A DNA stretch of 14,851 nucleotides, from NCBI GenBank assembly GCA_023430625.1, contig JAEZAA010000010.1, positions 1 to 14,851 of the forward strand, in the 5' to 3' direction. The position numbers and the translations under genes are program-made. Under the pieces are notes generated by a model. That model had not been told where the DNA came from. It saw only the letters and a list, made by a program, of their open reading frames with translations, and ran no database searches. This stretch comes from Pseudomonadota bacterium (GTDB taxonomy: Bacteria > Pseudomonadota > Gammaproteobacteria > Pseudomonadales > Oleiphilaceae). Numbering within the stretch: position 1 is the first letter of the stretch; each line of letters starts with the position of its first letter. Of this stretch, positions 6,266-13,254 are shown piece by piece.

Positions 6266-6315
6266 CCGTTTTTGGTACTGGTCCCAATATTGGTACTGGT
6301 CCCGCTTTTGGGACT
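6262..6315. repeat. Three tandem 18-nt repeats
   Basis: GGTCCCGTTTTTGGTACT, GGTCCCAATATTGGTACT and GGTCCCGCTTTTGGGACT follow each other without spacers. Each is itself an imperfect palindrome. Read on the minus strand, the junctions give GACCAGTACCA, sharing GACCAGTNCCA with palindrome copies three and four at 4454-4518. This implies a common binding protein. Confidence 0.88.
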
Positions 6316-6403
6316 GCTTATCCGTGTCTGGTGCAGGTTCCGATAAAATCGGTACAGGCCCGGAAAGGTTCGGCGCTTGTCTGACGCCAGGATCGGGGGG
6401 GTG

Positions 6404-6465
6404 GTGAATGACATTCACTAGGGTAGTGCGAGAGGTTCACTAGGTGGTGAAGCTGGTTCACTGCC
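6404..6465. repeat. TTCACTAGG direct repeats and GTGAATG palindrome
   Basis: TTCACTAGG occurs at 6414-6422 and 6436-6444, and a third TTCACT starts at 6457, giving periods of 22 and 21 bp. The first copy overlaps a perfect palindrome GTGAATG-A-CATTCAC (6404-6418). The two-turn spacing suggests protein binding sites. This motif family differs from the 20- and 18-nt arrays next to it. Confidence 0.65.
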
Positions 6466-6577
6466 GGGCGCTCTGCGATTGTTCGACGAACAGGGTTAGA
6501 ACAGGATCAGCAGGGCGTGAAGTGGCGGGAGGCGCCAGGGGTGCAAGGATCGTGAATTGATCGACGTTTCTTGAATC

Positions 6578-6597
6578 TGCTTACAAAGTGCTTACAA
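6578..6597 (+). repeat. Right integrase arm-type site
   Basis: TGCTTACAAAGTGCTTACAA matches the left site at 475-494 in 19 of 20 positions and has the same two direct octamers at an 11-bp period. It lies 55 bp inside the right attachment copy. Confidence 0.75.
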
Positions 6598-6607
6598 GAA
6601 CCCCAGA

Positions 6608-6639
6608 AAGCAAAAAGGCCAAGTCTCTCGACCTGGCCT
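6608..6639 (-). terminator. Element-supplied Rho-independent terminator for tRNA-fMet
   Basis: On the minus strand a 10-bp stem with one G-U pair and a GAGA tetraloop is followed by five T and then GCTTTCT. It starts about 17 nt beyond the tRNA CCA end and lies within the element. It mimics the displaced native terminator at 245-281, including a GNRA loop and the CTTTTTGCTTTCT tail. Confidence 0.8.
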
Positions 6640-6652
6640 AAGTGCTTGTTCT

Positions 6653-6732
<80 letters not shown>

Positions 6733-6746
6733 TCAACATGGCGCGT

Positions 6747-6775
6747 ATATTAATGGCCCCTTGATGGCGCGTCAA
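6747..6775 (-). promoter_or_regulatory. Sigma-70 promoter of tRNA-fMet
   Basis: On the minus strand TTGACG (6775-6770) and TAATAT (6752-6747) are separated by exactly 17 bp. A GC-rich discriminator follows, as is usual for stringently controlled stable RNA genes. The tRNA starts 14 nt beyond the -10 box. Confidence 0.88.
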
Positions 6776-6896
6776 CCCCTTTCGGCACAAAAACTTAGTG
6801 GGCCGGGCAGGAAGAATGGCCATAACCTGCTACTCTTCATGGAATGTCCTTCCGGGGCATGGCTTTCAGGGTTAATAAAGGTCTCAGTACATCTGC

Positions 6897-7951
6897 ATGC
6901 AAACGATTGTGGAACTGGTCGAGCGCGTTCGCAGGAATGAGGAGATTGCGCGCAAGTTATTCGACATTGAGGTTCAGATCCTCAACGTCACGCGTCTCTG
7001 TGCCTATTTCGAGCGTCTGCCTCAATTGGTGCGGGACACCTTTCAGGTTGAGCATGTCTGGTTAACCTTGACCAATGCGCTGGCCAATCAACCCATCTTC
7101 GATGCGCTTGCCCTGGAAGCCGATCAGGACGATCGCAATCTGCCGGTCCGCATCTCCGCCCTGGATTACCACAGCCTGACCCAAAGCAGCCGGGAACCCA
7201 TTCTCGCCAACGAGCGACTGTCCCGCTACTGGCCCCTGGTGCCGCCCACTGTGCGAAGGGAGCTAGGCTCTTTGGCGATTTTGCCACTGGTCAGAGAAGG
7301 CAAGCTTCTGGGGAGCCTGAATCTCGGATCGGTGTCGCCCGAACGCTATCAGCCGGATAAAGAAAGTTTCTTTTTGCATCAGTTGGCGGTCAAGGCATCG
7401 CTCTGTCTGGCATCGGTGTCAGCACAGGAGCAGGTGCATTTTCTGGCGACTCGCGACAGTTTGACGCTGTTGCGCAACCGTCGCGAAATGGAGGAAACCC
7501 TGGTGCAGGAACTTAGCCGGGCACGGCGTCACCAGTTGCCCTTGTCGCTGGTGTTTCTTGATTGCGACGATTTCAAGCGGGTCAATGACACCTATGGACA
7601 CGATTGTGGCGATCATTACCTGCGGCATGTGGCAGACCGCCTGAGCGGATTGATCCGGCGCAGCGATACCTTGTTTCGCTTCGCTGGTGATGAATTTGTG
7701 CTCCTGCTGCCCAATCAGACGCGCCAGGGGCGGAGATCTTTGCCGCGCGGGCCCGCGAGATGCTGCGCGACACGCCCTTGGTGTATCAGGACGTACCGGT
7801 TCCGGTTCGTCTCAGTTACGGTGTCGCGGCCACCGACGACTTGCGGGAGTGGACCCTGCAGGAAATTCTCAGGGTCGCGGATCAACGGCTTTACCAGATG
7901 AAGGCGTTGAAAGGCATTGAGGCTGGAGGCTCTGGACAGCAGGCGATTTAA
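6897..7951 (+). pseudogene. DUF484/GAF-GGDEF diguanylate cyclase, broken by a one-base frameshift
   Basis: Residues 1-175 match the DUF484/GAF-like sensor type. A GGDEF domain follows, starting near ATRDSLTLLRNRR and including DCDDFKRVNDTYGH. The active site is AGDEF at 263-267, a variant known in working diguanylate cyclases. An inhibitory-site RxxD (RRSD, 254-257) lies five residues before it at the canonical distance. After LLLPNQTRQG the frame turns to nonsense and would end at 7901. The expected continuation (EIFAARAREMLRDTPL to VADQRLYQMKALK) lies in the next frame and ends at 7951. Adding one G to GGGG at 7727-7730 restores a full protein of about 350 residues. This is either a real inactivating frameshift or a sequencing error in a G run. 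The enzyme would make cyclic di-GMP in the cytoplasm. Confidence 0.82.
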
Positions 7952-8043
7952 AGCTTTATCGTGCGGCCTGTTGCACGCGCCGGCCTGGCATTTTGCCCGG
8001 TTGTGGTGGCGCACCTCTCTCCACTCGGCAAAAGGACCGCCTC

Positions 8044-8805
8044 ATGTTCAGAACCCTGGATCTTCTCAGCGCCACGCTGGCGTCCACCCTGCGTGGCTGG
8101 CGTGGCACCGTCGGCCGTCACAACCTCGTTCAACCTGCCCAACTGCCCGAGCTCTATGATCGAGAAGGCGCGCCCGAGTGCCGCCTGGTGCGGGAAGCGC
8201 TGACGGAACTGAACCTGGATGCCATGATTTTTCCCTGCCCGGACGGTGGATCGCGTCATCTTGAACGCCTGCGGGAGTTGTCCGGGCAAAGTCAGGTGCC
8301 GTTTCTGTATGATCCGGAAACCAACACCAGGCTCAGCGGCGCCCAGGCCATCGTCGATTACCTGTTTCGCCAGTACCGGGGCCGTGCCGCACCCGCGCAG
8401 CTGGCGGCCAGCCGCCGCAACTTGCTGTTGTCGCAGTTGGCAACGGGATTACGCCTGGGCGCCGGCGTCAAGGCGCGCGCCTCAAAGGCTGCGGCACAGG
8501 CCCTGACGCTCTACAGTTTTGAGTCCAGCCCTTATTCGCGTCCGGTTCGCGAGCTACTCTGTGAGCTCGAGTTGCCTTACCAGTTGGTCAATCTCAGCAA
8601 GCAACAGACGGCGGACATGGGGCCGGCCACCTTTCGGCTGCACCGGGGGCCTTATCAGCCATTGCCCAACAGTAAGCGGGAGGCCTTTCTCAAACGCTAT
8701 GGCAGGGTCCAGGTTCCGTTTTTGGTGGACCCAAACACCAGTTCCGAGATTTTCGAGTCGGCGGATATCCTGCGCTACCTGAAGCAGACGTACGCGTCCC
8801 AATAA
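8044..8805 (+). CDS. Tandem GST N-terminal/glutaredoxin-fold protein
   Basis: This 253-residue protein has its ATG at 8044 behind AAAGGA; an upstream in-frame ATG at 7993 lacks support. It contains two thioredoxin-fold modules of the GST-N/glutaredoxin type, at about 35-110 (QVPFLYDPETNTRLSGAQAIVDYLF) and 155-250 (QVPFLVDPNTSSEIFESADILRYLK). Each has the cis-Pro VPFL motif and the ES/SGA-DI-YL end typical of the fold. The redox motif is degraded: the first module has GAPEC with one Cys and the second has SPYS with none. Classical glutaredoxin chemistry is therefore unlikely, and a glutathione-binding or structural role fits better. The N-terminal 30 residues (LDLLSATLASTLRGWRG) form a short amphipathic or membrane-attached helix. 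Confidence 0.8.
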   Translation: MFRTLDLLSATLASTLRGWRGTVGRHNLVQPAQLPELYDREGAPECRLVREALTELNLDAMIFPCPDGGSRHLERLRELSGQSQVPFLYDPETNTRLSGAQAIVDYLFRQYRGRAAPAQLAASRRNLLLSQLATGLRLGAGVKARASKAAAQALTLYSFESSPYSRPVRELLCELELPYQLVNLSKQQTADMGPATFRLHRGPYQPLPNSKREAFLKRYGRVQVPFLVDPNTSSEIFESADILRYLKQTYASQ

Positions 8806-8829
8806 TCGTCGACAGCCAGCAAAAATCCG

Positions 8830-8873
8830 TTGGCGATTGTGCAAGAGGATTGCTATGCTGTATAAAAATACAG
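8830..8873 (+). promoter_or_regulatory. LexA-controlled promoter of yebG
   Basis: CTGTATAAAAATACAG (8858-8873) is a full LexA box with perfect CTG and CAG ends and an AT-rich centre. It overlaps the end of a plausible -10 TATGCT (8854-8859), with TTGGCG as -35 (8830-8835, 18-bp spacer). LexA binding would block RNA polymerase, so the downstream gene should be induced by DNA damage. Confidence 0.87.
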
Positions 8874-8889
8874 CAACTAGGAGCTTCCC

Positions 8890-9186
8890 ATGGCTGTGGT
8901 GACCATTTATATGTCTGATCGCGATCCGAATGGCCCGACCTTTACCGACCGCAAAGCGGCCGATGAATACGACAAGATGCTGGAAATCGCGGAAGTCATT
9001 ACCGACTCCGTGCAGCATTGCATGAAGGGTGTGTCTGAGGAGCAGGCCGAAGAGTTCGGTTTGTTCATCGCCAAGAACAAGGATGTGTTCATGAATATCC
9101 TGAAAGGCAAAACGGCTGACTTCGACAAGGCTGAGTTGCTCAACCCGTCAGAAGCCATCGATGCCAAGTTGAAGGCGGTGAAGTAA
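8890..9186 (+). CDS. yebG: YebG family SOS-induced protein
   Basis: This 98-residue protein matches YebG from the start (MAVVTIYM, then TFTDRKAADEYDKMLEIAEVI, like the E. coli SFTSKKEADAYDKMLDTADLL). The second half, GLFIAKNKDVFMNILKG, corresponds to the conserved LWLAEQKDVLSTILK region. YebG is a small DNA-damage-inducible protein of uncertain biochemical role. AGGAG lies 6 nt before the ATG, and a LexA box lies 16 nt before the ATG, consistent with SOS control. It stands alone and converges with fumC, 21 bp away. Length is normal for the family. Confidence 0.93.
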   Translation: MAVVTIYMSDRDPNGPTFTDRKAADEYDKMLEIAEVITDSVQHCMKGVSEEQAEEFGLFIAKNKDVFMNILKGKTADFDKAELLNPSEAIDAKLKAVK

Positions 9187-9207
9187 GCACTTCAGGGGCG
9201 TCGCGCG

Positions 9208-10668
9208 TCAGTTTTTGGCCTGGATCCCGCCGTGGGTCAGTTGCATCGGGTCGAGCAGTTTTTCCAGCTCGGCCCGGCTCAGGTCCGTCATCTCTTCTGC
9301 CACATCAATCACATCCCGACCATCCTTGTACGCGGTCTTGGCGATGCTGGCTGCCTTCTCGTACCCGATGATCGGGTTCAGCGCGGTCACCAGAATCGGG
9401 TTGCGGCGCAGGTGTGCCTGGACCCGATCCCGCTGCAGGCTAAATCCGCTAATGGCGTAATCCGCCAGCAGGCGGGTGCTTTGGCTGAGCAGATGGATGC
9501 TCTGCAGCAGGTTGTAGGCGATCAATGGCAGCATCACGTTCAGTTGAAAATTCCCCGAGGCGCCGGCAATGGCGATGGTCTGGTCGTAGCCCATCACCTG
9601 GGCCGCCACCATGGCAACCGACTCGGGAATGACCGGATTCACCTTGCCCGGCATGATGCTGCTGCCAGGCTGGAGCGCGGGGAGGGCGATCTCGCCCAGC
9701 CCGGCGATGGGTCCGCTGTTCATCCAGCGTAGATCGTTGGAGATCTTCATGAGGGCGACCGCCAGTGCGCGCAGCTGTCCCGAGACTTCGACCGCCGTAT
9801 CCTGGGAACTCAGGCTCTCGAAGAAGGAATGATTGGGGTGAAAGGTGAGGCCGGTCAGGGCGGAAAGGCGGGCCGCGATTTTGACCGCAAACTGCGGGTG
9901 GCTGTTGACCCCGGTTCCCACCGCTGTGCCGCCCTGGGCAATGAAACAAAGCCGCTTGAGGCTGTCCTGGATGCGTTCCTCGCTTTTACGGATCTGGGCG
10001 GACCAGGCTTCCAGCTCCTGGTCGAGCCGGATCGGCATGGCATCCATCAAATGGGTGCGTCCGGTCTTGACCACTTCGGTAAACTCCCGCGCGCGTTGAT
10101 CAATGGTCGCACGCAGATGATGTAGCGCCGGTATCAGGCGGTGGTGAATCTGCTGGGCTGCGCTGACATGAATGGCCGTTGGAATCACGTCATTGCTGCT
10201 TTGGCCCAGGTTCACGTGATCATTGGCGTGAATGCTGCTCTGGCTGAAGCGCGAGGCCAGATGAGCCAGTACCTCATTGACGTTCATATTGGTGCTGGTG
10301 CCAGAGCCAGTCTGAAAGACATCCACCGGAAACTGGTTGGCGTACTGCCCCGCCAGGACCGCATCGGCGGCCTTCACGATGGCGTCGGCTTGATTTGGCT
10401 GAAGAAGGCCAAGCTCGGCATTGACCTGCGCGGCACACTGCTTGATGAGCACAACGGCGCGGATAAAAGGCGGCGGCAGGCACCAGCCGCTGACGGGAAA
10501 GTTCTGCAATGCGCGCTGGGTCTGGGCTCCCCAGAGTGCCGATTCAGGTATCTCCACCGGCCCCAGGCTGTCTACCTCTGTGCGCATCCCGCCGTTCGGT
10601 GTTGTCGGCTTGCCGGAATCTGCCGCTTGGTTACTCCGGGTGCGGGGCTTGGTCGGCGTCTTGCTCAT
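9208..10668 (-). CDS. fumC: Class II fumarate hydratase (fumarase C)
   Basis: This 486-residue enzyme interconverts fumarate and L-malate in the TCA cycle as a cytoplasmic homotetramer without an iron-sulfur cluster. The family signature GSSIMPGKVNP is present, with TGSGTSTNMNVNEV, HVNLGQSSNDVIPTA, TGRTHLMDAMPIRL and GGTAVGTGVN. The first 27 residues (Lys, Thr, Ser, Pro-rich) are an extra tail before MRTEVDSLGPVEIP, where most fumarases begin. The ATG at 10668 is kept because AGGGAG lies about 6 nt upstream. The closest confusion is aspartate ammonia-lyase, but the motifs fit FumC better. The gene is preceded by a long intergenic region with two putative sRNAs. Confidence 0.95.
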   Translation of the reverse strand: MSKTPTKPRTRSNQAADSGKPTTPNGGMRTEVDSLGPVEIPESALWGAQTQRALQNFPVSGWCLPPPFIRAVVLIKQCAAQVNAELGLLQPNQADAIVKAADAVLAGQYANQFPVDVFQTGSGTSTNMNVNEVLAHLASRFSQSSIHANDHVNLGQSSNDVIPTAIHVSAAQQIHHRLIPALHHLRATIDQRAREFTEVVKTGRTHLMDAMPIRLDQELEAWSAQIRKSEERIQDSLKRLCFIAQGGTAVGTGVNSHPQFAVKIAARLSALTGLTFHPNHSFFESLSSQDTAVEVSGQLRALAVALMKISNDLRWMNSGPIAGLGEIALPALQPGSSIMPGKVNPVIPESVAMVAAQVMGYDQTIAIAGASGNFQLNVMLPLIAYNLLQSIHLLSQSTRLLADYAISGFSLQRDRVQAHLRRNPILVTALNPIIGYEKAASIAKTAYKDGRDVIDVAEEMTDLSRAELEKLLDPMQLTHGGIQAKN

Positions 10669-10788
10669 GGCGGGCTCCCTGATGGCGGGCTACGGATACA
10701 CAACAAGGTAGGCTGGAGGGGCTGGTGCGTCTACCGCAGGCTCGCTTCAGGTACGTCAGGGGAGTGCGGGTGAGGAAAGTCGGGAGGC

Positions 10789-10820
10789 AGAAAATAAAAT
10801 GGGTGACACAATGGCCACCC
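10789..10820 (-). terminator. Terminator of putative sRNA A
   Basis: On the minus strand GGGTGG pairs with TCACCC (one G-U pair), followed by ATTTTATTTT. It closes the fumC-proximal unit of the duplicated region. Confidence 0.6.
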
Positions 10821-10975
10821 TAATTACAACAATGACTACGAGGATTAAGCAACAGGAGAAATAACAAAGGCTAAATTCGTTGTGGACTCTCACGCTTGAA
10901 AGAGAAGGGAGGTACTGCTCGATCCTCCGTTCCCAGCGGGATACTGCTCGATTCCACAATTACAAGTCTAGGCGT
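10789..10975 (-). ncRNA. Putative small RNA A (fumC-proximal copy of a tandem pair)
   Basis: On the minus strand the unit holds a hairpin region (10957-10904) and ends in a terminator at 10820-10789. The main stem joins 10904-10912 to 10924-10932 (8 of 9 pairs) around an 11-nt loop (10913-10923). The identical 11-mer recurs at 10942-10952 between GGA and TCC. Unit B has the same architecture, with 23 of 30 identities over the main stem-loop and a compensatory G-C to A-T change (10911/10925 against 11198/11212). The sequence towards the terminator is pyrimidine-rich (TTTCTCCTGTTGC) and could pair with ribosome binding sites. The 5' end is not defined and no known sRNA family is recognised. Confidence 0.45.
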
Positions 10976-11094
10976 AGTGGGCCGTTGCGTCCGTTGGTTT
11001 AGGGTAAATCGACGTGATGATTTGTAATCTTTCGCAGCAAGTCCGTAAGCCGGTCTTGGTGTTATCGAAATCAAAAGGGGAGATGGCAAGAGCG

Positions 11095-11132
11095 GGAGAA
11101 AAAACAAACGGATGGCTGCGACACAGCCACCC
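11095..11132 (-). terminator. Terminator of putative sRNA B
   Basis: On the minus strand GGGTGGCTG pairs with CAGCCATCC around TGTCG (9 bp, one G-U pair), followed by GTTTGTTTTTTCT. The G-U pair is an A-C mismatch on the other strand, supporting minus orientation. Confidence 0.75.
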
Positions 11133-11262
11133 CGCGCTTAAAAACAAGCATGAAATGAAAGGGCGTGAACTGAAATAGGGGAGCCAGTGAGAACGGAAGT
11201 ACAACTAAATCTTCCGTTCCTTTTGGGCAGATACTACTTAAATCCACGAAGCTAGAGTACCG
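11095..11262 (-). ncRNA. Putative small RNA B (distal copy of a tandem pair)
   Basis: The main hairpin is a perfect 9-bp stem (11191-11199 with 11211-11219) around an 11-nt loop. A second related loop sequence lies at 11232-11242, and a strong terminator ends the unit at 11132-11095. Architecture and sequence parallel unit A about 290 bp away. An open pyrimidine-rich segment (CCCTTTCATTTCATGC on the minus strand) lies between hairpin and terminator. Tandem paralogous sRNAs such as PrrF1/PrrF2 are known in gammaproteobacteria, but I see no sequence likeness to them and no Fur box. Confidence 0.5.
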
Positions 11263-11394
11263 CGATCGCCTTCACTGCTTCAGTGGATATTGCGTAATGC
11301 TTTGTTATGTTCGGTCTGGCTATGTAGTGCAGTGTTACGGCTATGTGATCTTGCGTTTACCGGGCGGCGACTAACGGTGCGCCGCATCGGGCTC

Positions 11395-12378
11395 TTAATA
11401 CTCGGCCTGCTCCTGGACGACTTCCTGCCAGCGCTTGATCACCATGGTTCCGGTCTCGAACGCGTAGTGCAGATAACGGTGTGCGGCCTGATCAATGTGC
11501 TTGGTGGTCGGCATCGGCGTGGAATGGGGGATTGCAAGCACACTGGTACTGGCTTGCACGGAGATAAAGCCCGCCGTGGTTTTGAATGCCTTCAGGTTGA
11601 TGCCGTCCTGAATCCGGCGATAGCACCCGAGGGTGCAATGATCGATGCTGCCAAAGTGGCTGATGATAACGAACTGGTTATCGGCAATGCGGCAGATGGT
11701 GTCTAACGGGCGCGATAGGTGGCGCAATCTGCGTGCAATGCCGACGGCGATCTCGTCCAGGATGGCCGGGCTGTACTGGAGCTTGATCTGCTGCCAGTTC
11801 TTGATGCCCATGAGCAAATAGCTGCAGGCGCCGCCACGGGCTTCCGTCTGCCGTAAATGATCGTGCATTTTCTGGCGCGCCAGGGCCTGGTTGCCCACGC
11901 CAGTGACCAGATCGACGATATTACGCTCCTGCAGCTCCTTGTTGTTGTCCAGGAGCAGCTGGTTGGCGGCCAACAGGGCGTTCTGCATCTCGGAAATACG
12001 GTCGGCGGCGAAAATCCGGGGCAGCAGCTGGCGGCTCATTTCCGATTTGAAAATAAAATCGTCGACGCCGCGGTCGAAGGCTTCCGCCAGGGCGTCCTGG
12101 CTCTCCTTGGCGGTGAGCAGAATGATGTAGGTGAAGTGGTTTCCCGATTCATCCAGCTGACGAACCCGTGATGCGAGTTCCAGGCCGTCCATCTCCGGCA
12201 TGAGCCAGTCGGCAATCAGGACGCTGACCGGCCGCTGTTCAAGCAGGCGTAAGGCGGCATTCGCGCTATTGGCAAGGCGCAGGTCATGATAGCCGGCGTT
12301 CTTGAGGGTTTTGCCAATGACAGTGCTGCTGAACTTGGCGTCGTCAACGACGAGGATCGGGAGGTCGAGATTAGGCAT
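11395..12378 (-). CDS. Response regulator with degenerate GGDEF domain
   Basis: From the ATG at 12378 the protein has 327 residues. This start places ILVVDD at residue 8, normal for a receiver domain; GTG at 12432 would add 18 residues. The receiver (about 6-125) has D12, D13, phospho-acceptor D57 (VLIADWLMPEMDG), T89 and K111 (DDFIFKS, with Ser in place of the usual Pro). A GGDEF-like domain follows from about NIVDLVTGVGNQAL. Its active-site position reads RIADNQF instead of RYGGDEF, so it should not make cyclic di-GMP; it may bind a nucleotide or signal by protein contact. The gene is divergent from yajQ across 284 bp. No partner histidine kinase is in the window. Confidence 0.88.
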   Translation of the reverse strand: MPNLDLPILVVDDAKFSSTVIGKTLKNAGYHDLRLANSANAALRLLEQRPVSVLIADWLMPEMDGLELASRVRQLDESGNHFTYIILLTAKESQDALAEAFDRGVDDFIFKSEMSRQLLPRIFAADRISEMQNALLAANQLLLDNNKELQERNIVDLVTGVGNQALARQKMHDHLRQTEARGGACSYLLMGIKNWQQIKLQYSPAILDEIAVGIARRLRHLSRPLDTICRIADNQFVIISHFGSIDHCTLGCYRRIQDGINLKAFKTTAGFISVQASTSVLAIPHSTPMPTTKHIDQAAHRYLHYAFETGTMVIKRWQEVVQEQAEY

Positions 12379-12662
12379 ATAGGTCGGTCTGCTTCCTGAG
12401 TTGTCCTTGCGCATCAAGGGCTGGCGGCCCACAAGCCTGGTTCAGTATAGCTGCATTTATAGCGACGATGCGGGCAGGCCCCTATAATATACCGGCGTTC
12501 AAAGTGCCAATGAGACGCCCACCTGATTTTGTGCCAATTGTGCGACAATTTTTGGTTGATGCGGTCTGGCCGGTGAGCATGTGTTTTGCCTTTGCGCATT
12601 GGCCCGCCGGGTCGGAGCGCGATCCGCCGGCGGACTGAACTAACAACAGGAGAGTACCCTTA
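12379..12662. promoter_or_regulatory. Divergent intergenic region with a possible yajQ promoter
   Basis: TATAAT at 12483-12488 is a perfect -10 hexamer on the plus strand, with a weak -35 (TAGCGA, 12460-12465) at 17 bp. It would give a leader of about 170 nt for yajQ. On the minus strand TATACT (12449-12444) could be the -10 of the response regulator gene. No operator was recognised. Confidence 0.4.
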
Positions 12663-13148
12663 ATGCCATCTTTTGATATCGTATCCGAAGTCGACAAGCA
12701 TGAACTGACCAATGCCGTGGACCAGGCCAATCGTGAATTGGAAACGCGGTATGACTTCCGGGGCGTCGAGGCGAGTTTCGAGCTGGGAACTGATCAGGTC
12801 ACGCTGGCCGCCCAGGAGGAGTTCCAGATCGACCAGATGTTGCCGATGCTGCAAATGGCGCTGGCCAAGCGCAAAATCGATCAACGGGTGTTGGGGGAGA
12901 GCAAGGACAGCAAATCCGGCAAGCAGGTCAAGCGCAGCTTTGCCATCAAACAAGGCATCGATCAGCCCACCGCCAAACAGGTCGTCAAGATCATCAAGGA
13001 TTCCAAGGTCAAGGTGCAGGCGTCAATTCAAGGTGACTCGGTACGGGTGACAGGCAAGAAGCGTGACGATCTGCAGGAAGCGATTGCGCTGCTGCGTGGT
13101 TCCGAGGAAATCGAGCTGCCGCTGCAGTTCAACAACTTCCGGGACTGA
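12663..13148 (+). CDS. yajQ: YajQ family cyclic-di-GMP-binding protein
   Basis: At 161 residues this is the normal family length. Diagnostic features are the start MPSFDIVSEVDKHELTNAVDQANREL, TRYDFRG near residue 30, DQRVLGESKDSKSGKQVKRSFAIKQGID in the middle, and the end ELPLQFNNFRD. YajQ proteins have two ferredoxin-like domains. In Xanthomonas and Pseudomonas they bind cyclic di-GMP and influence transcription, and they have also been linked to nucleotide binding in general. AGGAGA lies about 9 nt upstream of the ATG. It is followed by ampG and divergent from a receiver/degenerate-GGDEF gene, so two signalling genes share one intergenic region. Confidence 0.95.
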   Translation: MPSFDIVSEVDKHELTNAVDQANRELETRYDFRGVEASFELGTDQVTLAAQEEFQIDQMLPMLQMALAKRKIDQRVLGESKDSKSGKQVKRSFAIKQGIDQPTAKQVVKIIKDSKVKVQASIQGDSVRVTGKKRDDLQEAIALLRGSEEIELPLQFNNFRD

Positions 13149-13254
13149 TTTTTGGACAGTTCCTTGATTCCCTCCTGTGGCCTTTCCGGAACAGTCGACT
13201 ATTACTCTGAAGGCGCGACCACCGTTGCGCTTTCCCTACGCCGTCTAAAGCCGC

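Larger units (their letters stand above)
5669..6652. other. Gene-free, repeat-rich region at the right end of the element
   Basis: Nearly 1 kb has no believable gene. It holds, in order: a small palindrome (GGTCC-GG-GGACC, 5736-5747); a hairpin and a long inverted repeat (5758-6011); a degenerate 20-nt tandem array (6046-6265); an 18-nt tandem array (6262-6315); a GTGAATG/CATTCAC palindrome with TTCACTAGG repeats (6404-6465); the right arm-type site; and a terminator. Several unrelated repeat families packed together resemble a replication origin or another multi-protein DNA-binding locus. Confidence 0.75.
10669..11394. other. Long intergenic region upstream of fumC with duplicated structured units
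   Basis: No believable gene occurs in these 726 bases. Two related units (A around 10789-10975, B around 11095-11262) each contain a pair of hairpins followed, on the minus strand, by a terminator. The rest (10976-11094 and 11263-11394) shows only a 6-bp stem at 11364-11385 after the response regulator gene, without a T-run. Confidence 0.7.

Noticed and set aside
6046..6315. CRISPR-like array
   Set aside because: Repeats are contiguous with no spacers, degenerate and only 18-20 nt, and no cas gene is present.
6152..6418. Two overlapping minus-strand ORFs of 80-88 residues with six-residue repeats
   Set aside because: The repeats come from the 18-nt DNA array (a multiple of three), while the adjacent 20-nt array would break any frame. 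There is no ribosome binding site or recognisable protein.
9215..10773. Several long plus-strand ORFs opposite fumC
   Set aside because: They are antisense shadows of a well-conserved GC-rich fumarase gene.
10756..11204. Minus-strand ORFs of 67-78 residues in the fumC upstream region
   Set aside because: They overlap each other and the structured hairpins and terminators, have no ribosome binding sites, and read as low-complexity sequence.
10789..11262. Cyclic-di-GMP (GEMM) riboswitch or Fur-controlled PrrF-type sRNAs
   Set aside because: No GEMM core motifs and no Fur box were seen. Only the tandem arrangement is similar.
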